Shown here: positions 1 to 13,600 of the stretch, piece by piece
How positions within the stretch are numbered: position 1 is the first letter of the stretch
Layout of the letters: every line of letters starts with the position of its first letter
From: Cheilinus undulatus
Taxonomy: Eukaryota; Chordata; Actinopteri; Labriformes; Labridae
Assembly: GCF_018320785.1 (NCBI RefSeq)
Contig: NC_054875.1
Span: 30,013,157-30,077,156, forward strand
Reading direction: 5' to 3'
DNA: 64,000 nucleotides
The notes under the pieces: generated by a model
What the model was told of the DNA's origin: nothing
Databases searched by the model: none
Seen by the model: only the letters and a program-made list of their open reading frames with translations
Made by a program: the position numbers and the translations under genes

Positions 1-3000
1 TTAACTCAATGAGCCAAAACTGAAAAATCTATGATAACTTTTAACCATATGAATTTATAAGACCACAAAAATGTTTTTTTTAAACAACTTTGCACTGAGG
101 AATTGATTAGGGAAGAATCAGGCTAAAGTCAAACAGCTGAAGTAAAAGTATTCATATTTAAAACATCAGTCTCTTGTGCTTCAGCCCCTGAAAATCAGGA
201 GCTCTGTGCTCTCAGAAAAGGCTCTATGCCTCTACCAATGGCTAATGTAATGCCTGTAAATACAGGCAGAAAATTTAATATCCACCCTAAAACCAATAAC
301 TGACTTTTTAATAATGACTGATACAGAGGCTATGCCAAAAATATTGTGCATCCTATTATGTTTTCTAATTTAATATGAATATGTCCTCATCTATTTATAC
401 TGGGTATACATTTTTTCCATTTGTTCTCTACTTCTGACAATATTTATCAGGTGTGTTAAAAATGCTCAAACATTGCCTTAGTTTTTTTTTTTAACTTATT
501 AGACCTTACTTGCGGACCTCTCTCCCTCTCATCGTTGCGTGGGAAACACTGCTGATATAGGGTGTATTTAACATCCTGCCCAATGCGTATTGGAATTTAC
601 TTTACCTCTCCACAGTGCTTCACAGGATAAGTGGGTAAAGAAACAGAATAAATGGGCACTTTTTCTCATTTGTTTCAGTATCTCAGAAACAAAATAGTGG
701 CAAAACAGGAAGAGTCAAATAAAGGCAGGCACAAAGCAAAGCCCAAGTGATCAATAATTCTCTGTGGCATCAAAGATCCAAATTACTCTTGACAGTGACA
801 GAGCAATGTATCACAAGTGTGCTGCACATTATTGTTTGGGTTTTTGTTGTTAAAATGTCTTCTAGTAACCTTCTTTTTGTTCATCTGAAAAGCCTTTTGG
901 AACTTGTTTTTGTCCCATATAAATAAAGCGTTACTGTTTTGTTATAAAGGCGTATGAAGCATGATGGAGTAGTTTTGGATTAGAAATGGCAAGTGCTCTA
1001 TGATGAAGAGATTAAGCTTCTTAATCAGTTTCTTTGTTGTGGTAGGTTGCCATAATAGCCTTGGCGGAATCTCGCATCGAGTACGGCAGGCGTGCTAAAC
1101 GGGTAACTGTTCCCTATTCAGGGATTCTAATCTCTAAAAAATGTTTGCTTATGGAAAAATGCTTATCACTTTGCTATTTGTTGATTTTTTTTCATCTGAA
1201 ATGATTCTGGAAATTCTTTATTTTCCAAGCCAGTCTATTCTTTGTGGTATTCAGGGATTCCTTTCTTCTTGTGTTCCTGACCTGAGGTCTATTTTGGGTC
1301 CAATCTGGTTTCATGTTTGCATGCTATTTCTTGTGACAATCCTGCATCTGCATGCCACTGACTATCTTTGACACTATGCCATCTTAAAATTTATCAACAC
1401 AGAGTCACAATGACTACAAATCTGTGCTCATTACTCCCTCTAGTCCCATGACTAGCAACATTAACCTTCACTCTTAGAATTAGAGCTGCACGATAATAAT
1501 CGGTACCAATAAATTAGCGGCCGATATTGCACATATATTACATACTTTATTTATACTGAAAATAAAATACTAACTGATAAAATCAACTGAAAATAAAGCT
1601 TTTCTTTTCTCACAAGACTACACATGCCAAAACAATAGGTGGTGCCGCTGTTAAGCCCCAGAGAAGAAGAGGAAGCAGCCTCAGTGCTAAGAGGCTAACA
1701 CAGTGGAGTTATTCAGTATTTACGGGGAGTATAAATAACAGTGTTTGTAAAAATTGCCCAGCAAAGATCCAGAAGAGTGGAAAATAGTCCTCGAGTTTTA
1801 ACACAATGGATCATATAAGTCACTTAAAAGTCTTTAGCCTAACAATGTTAAAACGAAGCGGCTAGCCTTAGCTGCAGGCATTGGAAACGGCAGACAGTTT
1901 TCCAGAGCCAAAAGGCGCAACGCTAATAATGATAAAATCAGTCTGACAATCTCCTGATCCAGCGCTACTTTCATAACTCTGTTTGATGTGGTTTCATTCA
2001 GTCTGATCGACATTAGAAACAGAATTTTTGCCACAGACCACAGTGTACTTAACATTTTTTACCTATTTAGTGATATGACTTATGCCAGTGCATATTTTTA
2101 TGTAAAACATCAGCTCTCTTTACTTCTGACTTATGCAGCAAAAAAAAAAAAAAAAATTAAATTAAAAAAACAGACCCCGATAAAAACTCCATTTGTTAAG
2201 CATGACAGCCTGTTATCATTTGGATTTGACCACTTGCCAAGATACTAAAATACAATTCGAGGGAAAAGGGGGAAAACTTATGTCAGCTGTTTGTGTATGT
2301 TGTACTTTGTTTGGTATATGAATGTTTAACAGAAAAAATAGGAGTTGTAAAGTCAGAATAGTTCTTTGTTTTTTGATAAAAACACGAGTGATGTCAGTTA
2401 GAATTTGTTATAAATATCTTTGCTCCCTACATATTAACCCCTTCTTACCCCCAGGTGTGCATACATACATCAAATAAACTTCTTTTTTAAAATCAACAAT
2501 TAAAAAGAAAATAATTGTTCTTATCAGTTATCAGCCATGAGGACTAGGGAATTATCAATTAAAGAAAAAACTTATCATGCATCACTACTTTTAGTATTTG
2601 CAAAGAGGTCATTTTTGACTCAGCCCCATCTGTTGATATCCACATGACTAAAGTTCAGTGATCCTCCTTTGCACAATTGAGACAATTAAGCAAAATGTTT
2701 TTTTTTCCCTTGCCAATTTACAAAAAGTAATCAATGCATGTATTTTTTCCAGGCATGATATGACTATTGAAATACACATTATTCCAGCATCAGGAAGAGT
2801 AAAATGCAAAAACTGGTTCAAAACCCTGCCAGTAGGGGTTTAACAGATAGCATAGAAGTGACCACATTGCTCCTGTCCTTGCTTCTTTTACTGCATGCAC
2901 ACAAGTGAGTTTGAGAATTGATCCTCATTTCTTAATGCTTTCTTCTAAATCCTTTAACAAACATGCTCCACCAGTGATTTGCTGTAAACCAGACTGCTGC

Positions 3001-3213
3001 TTGAGATCTTCTGGCAGGGATAAAGACAGTGTAAATCTTTTCTCAAAACTCACTTTCATCAGCTGGCTTCTTTTTAACACTTGGCCTGGTCAAACTTCTT
3101 TACCCTGTTGTATTGATATGACTTTTATTAATGTTTGAGTATTAATAAGCTGTTTATCTGGCTTTTATTTATTTTATCATTTGTTTTGGGGGGTTTGCCT
3201 CGGACTCTAACAG
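1..3213. other. Spacer upstream of cadherin gene A
   Basis: I recognise no gene in this 3.2 kb stretch. It is AT-rich. Around 1484-1560 is a short stretch (a GCTGCACGAT motif followed by alternating pyrimidine and purine text) resembling decayed interspersed repeats common in fish. There is a pure A run at about 2140-2156. Short open frames here, for example at 1141-1371 and 2905-3138, show no family similarity. The 5' end of the cadherin gene (promoter, untranslated exon, signal peptide) should lie in or upstream of this stretch. The only signal-peptide-like text I see is at 2852-2904 and is listed separately. Confidence 0.6.
2852..2904 (+). other. Possible signal-peptide exon of cadherin gene A, start codon not ATG
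   Basis: Read from 2852 the frame is ATA GAA GTG ACC ACA followed by a run of leucine codons (EVTTLLLSLLLLLHAH), which looks like a secretory signal peptide, and a good donor (GTGAGT) begins at 2905. Copy B has a matching short first exon that begins ATG GAG AAA GTC. Two things do not fit. The expected start is ATA rather than ATG. The donor leaves phase 2, whereas the next exon (3214) needs phase 0. Either this is a decayed or wrongly read exon, or the real first exon lies elsewhere. Treat it as a lead only. Confidence 0.25.
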
Positions 3214-6200
3214 GAGCTTTTATTGCGTTCCAAAAGAAGATGGGTTTTGTCTACTATTGAGCTAACAGAAGAGGAACCAGGACCATACCCCAAAAAGATT
3301 TCACAGGTGACGACATCAAATACTGAGGCAGTATTTTCTGATTCAGTCAAAGATGCAAATATTAATGTCTCTATGGTTTGTGTCTTGTCACTAGATGTTT
3401 AATAACATGACAGGAGACCATCACGAGTTCCGTATAAGTGGAATGGGTGTGGATCAGCCACCACTTGGTGTTTTTGAAATTGATAAGCACACTGGAGACG
3501 TTTTTGCCAATAGAGCTCTGGACCGAGAGAAGTACCCACAACCCTTCCACGTGAGTATATGCTAAAATGATGATAAAGAAACTTTGCACTGATTTATAAC
3601 CTGTACAATTTATCTGACATGAGAAGCTGTCCCCACAGATCAAGTTTGACATCTACCACAAACACAGTGGGCTTCAACTGGACAAGGAGCTTGCTTTTGA
3701 TGTAGAGCTAAAAGACATTAATGACAACGCACCCACGTTTGACCCTCCTAGAGTAACTCAAAGAGTAAAGGAAAGTACACGTGACAGTAAGTAGAAAGTT
3801 GTATTTTAGTAGTTATGGTTTAATTCAGACGGTCTGATACTGATATCTTCCTGACACAGTTGCTCATAGATGCATCTCACAGCAGGAGACACTCCCTGTT
3901 TAATGGGAGGAGGAAGAGGCAAGCTATGACAAAGCCTTTTTCACAAGTATACTACTTAGTTGCAGAATCACTCAAAGAGCAGAGCAGAAAACAGTGGTGA
4001 AAAAAAACACAAAACAGTAATAGCATGCATAAAAAATGCATTGGATATAAATGCTGTCACCCCCTGTCACTCATAGCAGTGATTTTTCAGATTACTTTGC
4101 TGTTTTCACATTGGTTAACTCTGACATCAAATTAACTAGGGGGCAGGCAGGAAAAAACCCAGGTAAAGTCGAGGTAAAAATGTGTCTGTGTTACAAATAC
4201 AGCTCCACCTAAATTCTGTGGAGATTCTCAGGAATTTTGTGTAGCTGTCAAAGCATAGAAAGAAGGTACAGAGTTTTTCTTGCGGTCTTTAGGTATTACT
4301 TATCAAGCATCAAAAGCAGAGATTTCATCAATACGCAGTCATACTGAGTCCTTTTTCCTTTTCTTTTCTTCCATTTCTTAATCTGTTGCAGGTGACTTGT
4401 CAGTGCTACTGTACATCAACGACATAGATAAGGACAACACACCTAACTCTCAAACCACCGTAACCGTGGTTGATCAGAACCCAAAACAACCCAAGATTGG
4501 TATTCGCAAGATCAACGACAAACAGTTCCGGCTCACCCTTGACGGATGTTTCGACTATGATGTAAGACTGAATGAATTGTTCCTAAACAGCTGTCAGCAT
4601 GTATGGTGCTGTAAAAAAGTATTTGCCCCCTTACTGATTTCTGATTTGTTGCATATTTTTTCACACTTTAATGTTTTGGATTATCAGACAAATTTTAATA
4701 CCAGACAAAGACAGCCTGAGTAAATACAAAAGGCAGTTTTTAAATGATGATTTTTCATTTTATTAAGGGAAAAGGGCCATCCAAACCTCCCTTGCCCTAT
4801 GTGAAAAAGTAATTGTCCCAAAACGTAATTACTGGATTTGCCACCCTTGGCGGCAACAACTATAAGCATATGTTTGTGATGACTGGAAATGAATCTTTCA
4901 CATCACTGTGGAGGAACTTTGGCCCACTCCTCTTTGCAGAATTGTTTGAACTCAGCCATAACGGAGAGTTTTTGACCATGAACGAAATGTTTAAGGTTAT
5001 GCCATATTCTCCAAACTTTGACTAGGCCACTCCAAAACCTCCATCTCGTTTTTCAAGCCATACAGACATGGAATTGCTTTCCTGCTCCAAAACCCGAATG
5101 TGCTTGAGGGCATGATCTGAAAGCCAACCCTTCTCCTTCAGGATTTCTGGTAGAGAGCAGAATTCAGTGTTCCATCAATCGCAGCAGATATCCTGGCCCT
5201 GAAGGAGCAAAGCAGCCCCAGACCATCACATTACTACCACGTTCAACTGTTGGCATGGTGCTCTTTTTATGAAATGTGTTAGTTTTAACGAGATGCACAT
5301 CACCCAAAAAGTTCAACCTTTACCTTGTGAGTCCATTAAATATTTTCCCAAAAGTCTTGGGGGTCATCAAGATGTTTTTTTGGCCAATGTAAGACAAGCC
5401 TTGACTTCTTTTTGGTCAGCAGTCAAGTTTTTCTCCGTTTGTGGATAATGTTGTGGTTCGTTGATGTCCAAAGCCTTAAAAATGGCTTGGTAAGCATTTC
5501 CAGACTAATAGATGTCAATGAACACATTTCTCATCTGTTCTTGAATTTCTTTTGATGGTGACATGTTGTGTTGGGTTTTGAGATCTTTAAGCCAACTTCA
5601 CTTTGTCAAACAAGTTCTATTTAAGTATTTAAGTGTTTTTTGATTCAACTGGTCTGGCAGTCATCAGGCTTGGGTGTGGTTAGTGTAATTGAGCTTAGCT
5701 GCTCAAAAAACATGGTTAATCACAGTTTATTCATGTTTTACAATGGGCTTGGATTGCTTTTTGGCATAGGACCTGGTAAGTTTGGATAGGTTTTTACCTT
5801 AATAAATGAGAATTTTTTTTTTTACATACTTGGGATGCCTTTTTCTGACACTGAAATGTGTGAAGTGAAACTAATATGAAAAAAAAAAAAGAAATCAAGA
5901 AGGGGGCAAATTCTTTTCACAGTACCATACATGCACAAAGAAGCATACATTGTGATCACCTTAATATCAATAATAAAATCTCTTTCTTTTGTTTCAGAAA
6001 GTAAAAAAGTATGACATAATTGTCAAAGCAAATGATCATGGAAAACCTGTCATGTCCTCATCGGCTACCATTACTCTCAATATTGTTGACACAAACACAC
6101 ATCTACCAACATTCAAGAAAAAGGAGGCATGTTATTTTTTACGACTTTTGCTGTAAGTATTGCTGTTTTCTGATTAATGCACTGAGGTGAAGTTGAAACT

Positions 6201-7624
6201 TTTCTGCATATCTAGTATCACGGGGAGGTGCAGGAAGCAACCATTGTTGATGAATTGTTGAGAATTGGAGTAGAGGATCTAGACACTCCTAAAACACCTG
6301 GTTGGCGCGCTGTGTATTACTTCATCAAAGGAAATGAGGATGGAAACTACATGATTCGAACAGACCCTGAAACCAATGAGGGAATTCTGAGTGTCGTCAA
6401 GGTAATTCTGCTTTCTTTTTCATATTTAAAGAATCCTGATCCATTTACAGAGGGAAAAGCTTGAAGTCTAATTAATGTGATAATGGATAATGGATAAAGA
6501 AATTATGCTGCATATGTGTTGATTTTATTTCTTCCAGAAAAAGGATTATGAAAAGACAATGACAGCAAATCTGCAGGTTGGGGTAAAGAATGAGGAACCT
6601 TTAACTATTTGTAAAGATCATAAGGATGGTGGCACAGCAGATGAGAAAAATCAAGATTCTACAGTCATCACAATCAAAGTGATTGATCTCAATGACCCAC
6701 CGGTTTTTGACAAAGATCCAGTGCATGTATACGAGAGGGAAGAGGAAGCTATAGGAAAGACGCTGCTCATACCAAGTGTTTATGATGCAGAGGGAGACAA
6801 AGTCAGGTCAGTGTCCTCTATACAGTACTATTTCTCCTGTGACCTTAGGCTGCATCATATTTGGGTCTGAACTATGCAGATTTTTTTTAAATAGTAATTG
6901 GTACCAAAATCTGAAAAAAAGCAGAAATCATCATCAAAATGTTTTCTATTTATTTCCTTATATATATATTTCTTTAAATCTGAGGATTTTTTTTAAACAG
7001 GGTATTTTGCTGGGTGAAAATGTTAGTCTTCCTGATAAACAAACTACTCATGGATGCATTCCTTCCAATTGTTTGCAATGTATCTTTAGTTTGTATTTCC
7101 CACTGTCTCTTCAGCCTTTTGAAATGTGAACAGAACCCCAGGGTGAGCTGCATGAGTGAACACTAGAATTTGTTATATCTATAATAACTACCCACAAATG
7201 CAATAAACCACAAACGTAACACAAATCTGAAGCTTTTCATGGAATAATCTGGAAAATTTAATGTTTCCCACAAATGTAACAACAGTTGGCTACAGCAGAC
7301 GTAAAGACTAATTTTCAACAAACATAATAACCAGTAAATCTACTAGGAATCTATTACATTCGTTGGAAGGTAACATTCTCCCTCTCTCAAAATTGTAATA
7401 ACTCCCTACAAATGTAATATGGACATGAAAAATGAATTTTCTGGTCATTTTTGTTTGTTGTAGTTCTTTCAGTAATGCAAATGGATTCAAGTCAGTTCAC
7501 TAGAAAGCACCAGGCTCAAATAAAGTGGAAGAAAATGTGTCAAAGCAGTGATTTGAGTCATTTATAAAGAACTTACAGAAACATTTGTTCTAATTTTCGG
7601 CTGTTTAAACATTGTTCAACATTC

Positions 7625-7675
<51 letters not shown>

Positions 7676-10600
7676 GCATGAGCAAGCTCAATATCTTAAG
7701 AGCCTTTAATTCAGGTTCAAGAAGTGTGGGTGCAGGACTTTAAAACCTTCATAGTCTCCCCGAGACAAAAATGTGTTTTTAGTCCTGAGAAGAATATATG
7801 TATCACATATGTTTAAGATACAATCCCTTCATTTTACATGGCTAAACATCAAACTTTATTAAAACCAACATAGCCTTGCCCTGTGTGTTTAGTTAACATG
7901 AAAGAATGTAAAAAAAAATGTAACATCAAAGAAGTCATATTTTTGTCAGTTCTCACTCTGTGAACTGTAAATTTACTGTTATTATTTATTATTTATTTGG
8001 ATTAGATGAACCCTCTATGAGGGCTTGATGGGTTTTAGCATATATGTTTGACAAGTAGTGGCAGCCTTGCCCTTTGAGTTTTGTCCTCAGGCTAATTTTG
8101 AATATCTTGCCTAACTGTAAAGCAAATTTTAAAGGGAAAGGATGAACATCCCAGAAGGAGTTAATAGTCGAAGGAACCTTAAAAAGCTGATTTTGTCATC
8201 TGAGTCTGAGAGGTGTTTTCAGGTCTCTGTAGGATACATATGCCAGCCAAAATTCTAATTTCTAGAAGCAACCTGCTGCAGGGCTGATTTTTTGCAACTC
8301 CCACAGACAAAACCTTCTGAAACATTGGTTCTCAAACTGGGGTCCGGGACTCCTGAGGGTCCGTGAGCCAAAGCCTGGGGGTCCGCCAAATAATTCAAAA
8401 TAAATTATTTAAGCAATGTCATGTCATCAGAAAGCAAACATATACATATAGGGATCACAGCACCATAAAACAACCACACTAAAGCAATGACATGAGTCAG
8501 CTTTGGGCTCAAACTCAGATATGATTGTGACATATCATGTAAATCTATCACTCGTCACACATCAGTCACGTTGTGCATTTGGTGAGCAGGTCCAGCTAGC
8601 AACAATGGATAAATATTTACTAGTAAGTGTGTCCACTCCATCAAGTGGTGCTAGGCCCAAACCAACTAAACTGAGGAAATATGATGACAGCTATCTCGAG
8701 ACCAAAATGTGTTGAGTGTCTTCATGTGTTTGGAAATGAAGCAATGAAGCCTTCCAAGCTAATGGTTCATCTGATAACAAAGCATGCAGAGTTTAAGGAC
8801 AAAACAAAAGATTTTTCAGATGAAAGACTGAGGAATAAATCTGCCACAAAACATGAATGGTGAACCTGACCACAACCTCACAAAAAGCACAGAGGGCTTC
8901 TTATTTAGCTGCTCAACAGATCAAATGAAGTAAGAAGCCACACTCAGCTGGACAAGAAGTCCTGATTAACATATGTTTAATCAGCGTGAGGGTTATGTGG
9001 GAGTCCTTGGAAAATTTCTGCCCTGTAGGGGGTCCCTAGCCCGGAAAAGTTTAGAGACCCCTGTTCTAAAGTACTTCCTGATTCATGGTGAATCTTGGTG
9101 TCATGGAGACGGCCTTAGGATGTTACAAAGCAATTTGAGGGAGATTTGGTCAACCTTGTATACTTTTTTTGTGAGGACCAGCCATTTTGGGACATTGCAA
9201 GACATCCACATTTATAAAATCTGCCATAGCCACTACAAACAGGTTCAAATATGTCCTCTGATACTGTCCAAAAATACAGTCAATCAAAATGATGGACTTC
9301 CTGTTTGGTTGACAATTTGGGTCCAAGAGACTTATTTTGTTGTCCTGACAAAATCAAAAATTTTTAAAATACTGTATGGGGACATCATCTCCAAAACTGT
9401 TATCAATCATACCCTTTTTCCAACTGAAATCTTTGTACCAAGATTCATGACTCTACAGGTGCTGAACTACTTCCTGTTTCATAATGGAAAAAATCTGATA
9501 ATAATAATCTCACTTTCTCTGAAAGTTCTTTATAAATGACTCCGAGCATTGCTTTGACACATTTTGATCAACTCTACCTAAACCTGTGATGTTTTCGAAT
9601 GAGATGACTTGAGCCCAGTGGGAGCTGTAAAAGAGCTACAACAAACAACAATGACTAGAATGTTTATTTTTCATGTTCATATCACATTTGTGTGAATTAT
9701 TTCAATTTTGAGAGAGAGAGAATGTCACCTTCCCACTTTAAATTCCCGCAAATTTAATAGTTATACTGTGAGAAATTCAGTTATTACATTTGCAGTATGC
9801 ATGTTTGTGGGATTATGACATTAGCTTTAAGGGACAAGGAAAACTGCAGCTTATGAAGATCTGAAGGGCGTGCTGTGTTGTAATTTTCAGGAGTTTATGT
9901 GTAAGAAGGGCCATAAAAGTCCCTCTGCCCAAGTTCTAAAATGTTTGCGAAGACAGATCTCAAAAACCTACCCTCTCTCGTCTTGTCATTCCTGGTTTTA
10001 ATCTAGTATATCCTGTTCTATTTTCATTCCCCCTCCTGATTAGGTTTGTTCTGTTAGAAGATCCAGCTGATTGGGTCACCATTGATGAGACAACCGGAAA
10101 GATCACTTCAACTAAGAAGATGGACAGAGAGTCACCACATGTTAATCAAACATCAAACACTTACACTGTTGTTATTGCTGCAATAGATGATGGTACAAAA
10201 GATGCTCAAATGTAGATTTTAAATGCATGCCAATTTCAAAGAGCCCCTAGTTAACTGAGCAAGTACATTAATAACCTTTTTTTCCTTTGCTGTTGAACCA
10301 AGGTGAACCTTCAGCCACTGGGACAACCACTGTCCAGATCCACCTGACCGATATCAATGACAATGTGCCTCAGCTGGTCAGCAAAAATGTCACTATGTGT
10401 GGAAACAAGGTTAACAAGGTCATGGTGCAAGCCAATGATTCCGACGTGGATCCTTATGGTGGGCCCTTCACCTTCTCTCTGATGGACGAGGACAAGACTC
10501 TGGCACAGCGATGGAAAGTAGACCCTGCCACAGGTAGCAGATGTCTGTTAACCCTTTTTACAAACAAATTATTTCCTTTTTCCACTTACAAAATGACTAC

Positions 10601-13600
10601 ACCCCAATCTTTATCTGTTACCAGGGGAGGAAGGTTGGCTTGTTAGCCTAAAACAGCTTCCTTATGGTACCTACGAAGTTCCCCTAGTGATTCAGGATCA
10701 ACAGAACATGATTGGACGTGATACTGTGGCAGTGACGGTGTGTGACTGTGGCGACAAGGATATCTGCAAAGGCAAAGCACCGCTTGTATCCAGTATAGGG
10801 GCCCCTGGCATTGGACTTATCTTTTTAGGACTCCTCCTATTCTTGTGTGAGTATGACAAAAAGAGAAAACACAACAAATCTGATAAGTTTATGCTCACTC
10901 AATCTTGAAACCCATCACTTATCTTCATTTGATATACGATATAGGCCTCTATAAAAGCATGGACATGGTTTCAGTAATTCTGGAGAAGCAAGTAGGTATT
11001 TTTAAACTTCCAGACAAGACCTTCTTTTTTATGTAGCATTTCAAATAATGTCCTTCGTGGTCTGTTACATCCTGCAAGAAATGCTCATTTATCTTTCTCA
11101 CGAGAGGCAGTTCAATAGTGGATGATAATTACAGATGGGCTTCACTAATGCTAACTTCAGCCAGTAAAAGACTTTTTAAAAAAATCAACAAAGAAAAAAC
11201 AATAAAGATCAGGGTAAAAGTACACTGTATTCTAGTGTAAATGCATGCTTGAAAATTCCCAAGTCAATTCTTCACTTTTCCATCTGCTAGCTACTTTTTT
11301 TAATCACTACTTAGCCATACATCATACCTATTTCTATTTCTCAAAAATTTACTACTGACAAGCACCATACTGACAATCCCCCAAAAAACCCTTGTAATGT
11401 GCAAAAATCAGTGGCTTTTTTTTCCTAACTTTGGACAGCATCAAGAGCATTTAAAGACTGTAAGCCTGTACTTCATTTATCTAATTGGTGAATTTCCCTT
11501 TTTGATATGTACCAATAAAACACTATTAAATCGCTAACAATTTTGAAATGGCAACCCCTGTTTAACTTATTCTGTCTTTATGATTTTCTCTCTCTAAAAT
11601 TTGAGTTGCCTCTTACTTTGCTTTGGCATTTTTAAGATGGCACTGGAAACTCTTATCTACACTAACCTTAGTGTTTTGATATGGTTTATGTTCATTATGG
11701 AGAGAATTTAAAAATAATTAGGAAATCTGTTTATAATTCCAAATACTACCATTAGTGAATCTTTTCAGTAGGTTGTGAATAGGTGCACATAAAAAAATAT
11801 CAACAATAAGTACACAATATGCTTTTATTTTGAAGGATATGTTAACATCTATTTGTTCTATCACATATTTTGTTCCATTAGGAGTCTAAATTTTTGTTTA
11901 AAAAAAAGTGTTTATGATTGAAAAATGTACAAAATTTAAATTTTGTTTATGCCTTGAGGAGGCCGGGATAGGTTCTGACACTAGACCAGTTGAGAACCAC
12001 TGATTTACATAATCTATCAAACTGCAGATTACTTTTTATTTAAGTTTGGTGAGCAGATGAATACTATAGTTAAAAAAAATGCATCCCATTGTGAGCAAAC
12101 AGAAAACTAATGACCCAGAGTTGTTGAAATAATATGAAATTCTTAATTATTATTTGGAGAAATTAAATAGCAAAAAAAAAAACAACATACAAGTATAGTC
12201 TTTACAATGTTTGTTAAAAAAAATTATATCACTGACATGCATGCACACTTTGAGATCATACGGATGACAATACTGATTTACTTTGAATGAAGGAGTTGAG
12301 ATAGTAGTGGGATACTTTGACTATGTGGTAACAGTACTTTTACTATACCTCGAGCATTCATTTCAACACAGAAGAGTGACAGATTTAACCAAAATTTAAA
12401 GATACTATGATATCTCACATACATTTGTCACTCAATGCTTGGCCAAGCTATCATTAGCTCAAAAATCAAAGCTCGTTCCTCTATTTTTATAGCAATTCCT
12501 TCATTGTCCACTTGATTTCTCCCTTTTAAAAGAATAACAAAAAAAAAAAAAAAAAAAAAAAACAATACAAGCACTAGAGAAACATCCTATCCTGTCCCAA
12601 CTCTGTCTGACTGCATGATTTTATATCTTGAACTACTTTTGTGCTGGAAAACAAAACTTCTCAATGTGCCAGTGCATACAACCTGCGTAATGCTTTTTTT
12701 CCATTGTGCAGGAAGCCATGAACAATTTACTGATAAATAGCTGTAGTAAATGGACACAAATTAAACCACATATAGAAGAAACTTATATACATACACCATA
12801 ACAGTGTATCTGTAAACATTTTAACTTTTATTGAGACGTGCTGCTCTGGCAGTTGATCTCATACTTTTAAATATAAAAATACATTTAAAACTAACCACCG
12901 CTTCTCAAATACTTCACCTAACTGTTTTTTAAACAAAATAATGTATTGTTTTATGATAGGAGATGAGAAGCTCACATGGCAGCAGAGTAAGATCTACCTA
13001 GCTTATGATGTATATAATTTTTTTTTAACATGTTTTATTCTAAAGTGACACATGCCCGGGTCCTACAGGTTCCACGGTGCATTGTTGTTAATATAAACTT
13101 TATATTAGGATAAAAAAGAAAGGACTGACATCAGTGGAGAGAGGAGAACTGAGAGAGAGGGCGAGAAAGAAAACGCACCAGTTTAAGACCTGGTTTCATT
13201 CTGTGTTAAATTGTACCACTTTTACTGCCTGTGGCAGTTAGCCCTGGCCTTTGAAAGTTAGTTTTTATTTTTAATGAGACTTATCTGCATATGAGGGGAA
13301 CAATTTTGTGTGTAATTTTTTCAGAATTTCCCCATTTACATGCATGCAAATGGGACAGGGTGATGTTTGCTCAGCTGAGTAGTTTGCTTTCATTTTATGT
13401 ACTTTTTTGCCATATGGACAGCTTAACAATGTGAAAAAAGCCGTGTACCTCTTCAGGGGATCTGCCCCACAGTGTGGAAAATGTTGCGGAGTTTGGATGT
13501 GTGACAGCTCATGACTATCATTCCTAATCTCATAAATAAAAACAAAACTTTGGTTCTGTCTGGGTTTTTCCCACGATGATCAATTTTGTCTCGCTCATGG

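Larger units (their letters stand above)
7175..9815. mobile_element. Element with long inverted repeats (foldback-like)
   Basis: Two long arms in opposite orientation bracket this part of a large intron of cadherin gene A. The left arm is about 7175-7590 and the right arm about 9500-9815. Reading the right arm as its complement, I can align AAGGTAACATTCTC with AAGGTGACATTCTC, CTCTCTCAAAATTG in both, GACATGAAAAATGA with AACATGAAAAATAA, TTGTTTGTTGTAG in both, AATGTGTCAAAGCA in both and GTCATTTATAAAGAACT in both. Repeated CCCACAAATGTAAT-type motifs lie near both ends. No transposase of its own is visible. The outer limits are approximate and I did not identify a target duplication. A hAT remnant and a TTA microsatellite lie inside. 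Confidence 0.7.

Noticed and set aside
1141-1371. Open frame ending in a hydrophobic stretch, considered as the signal peptide of cadherin copy A
   Set aside because: No splice donor follows in a usable phase and there is no similarity to copy B's first exon.
8973-9539. Long plus-strand open frame of 188 codons
   Set aside because: It runs across the right terminus of the hAT relic into the long inverted-repeat element; composition is AT-driven and no family matches.
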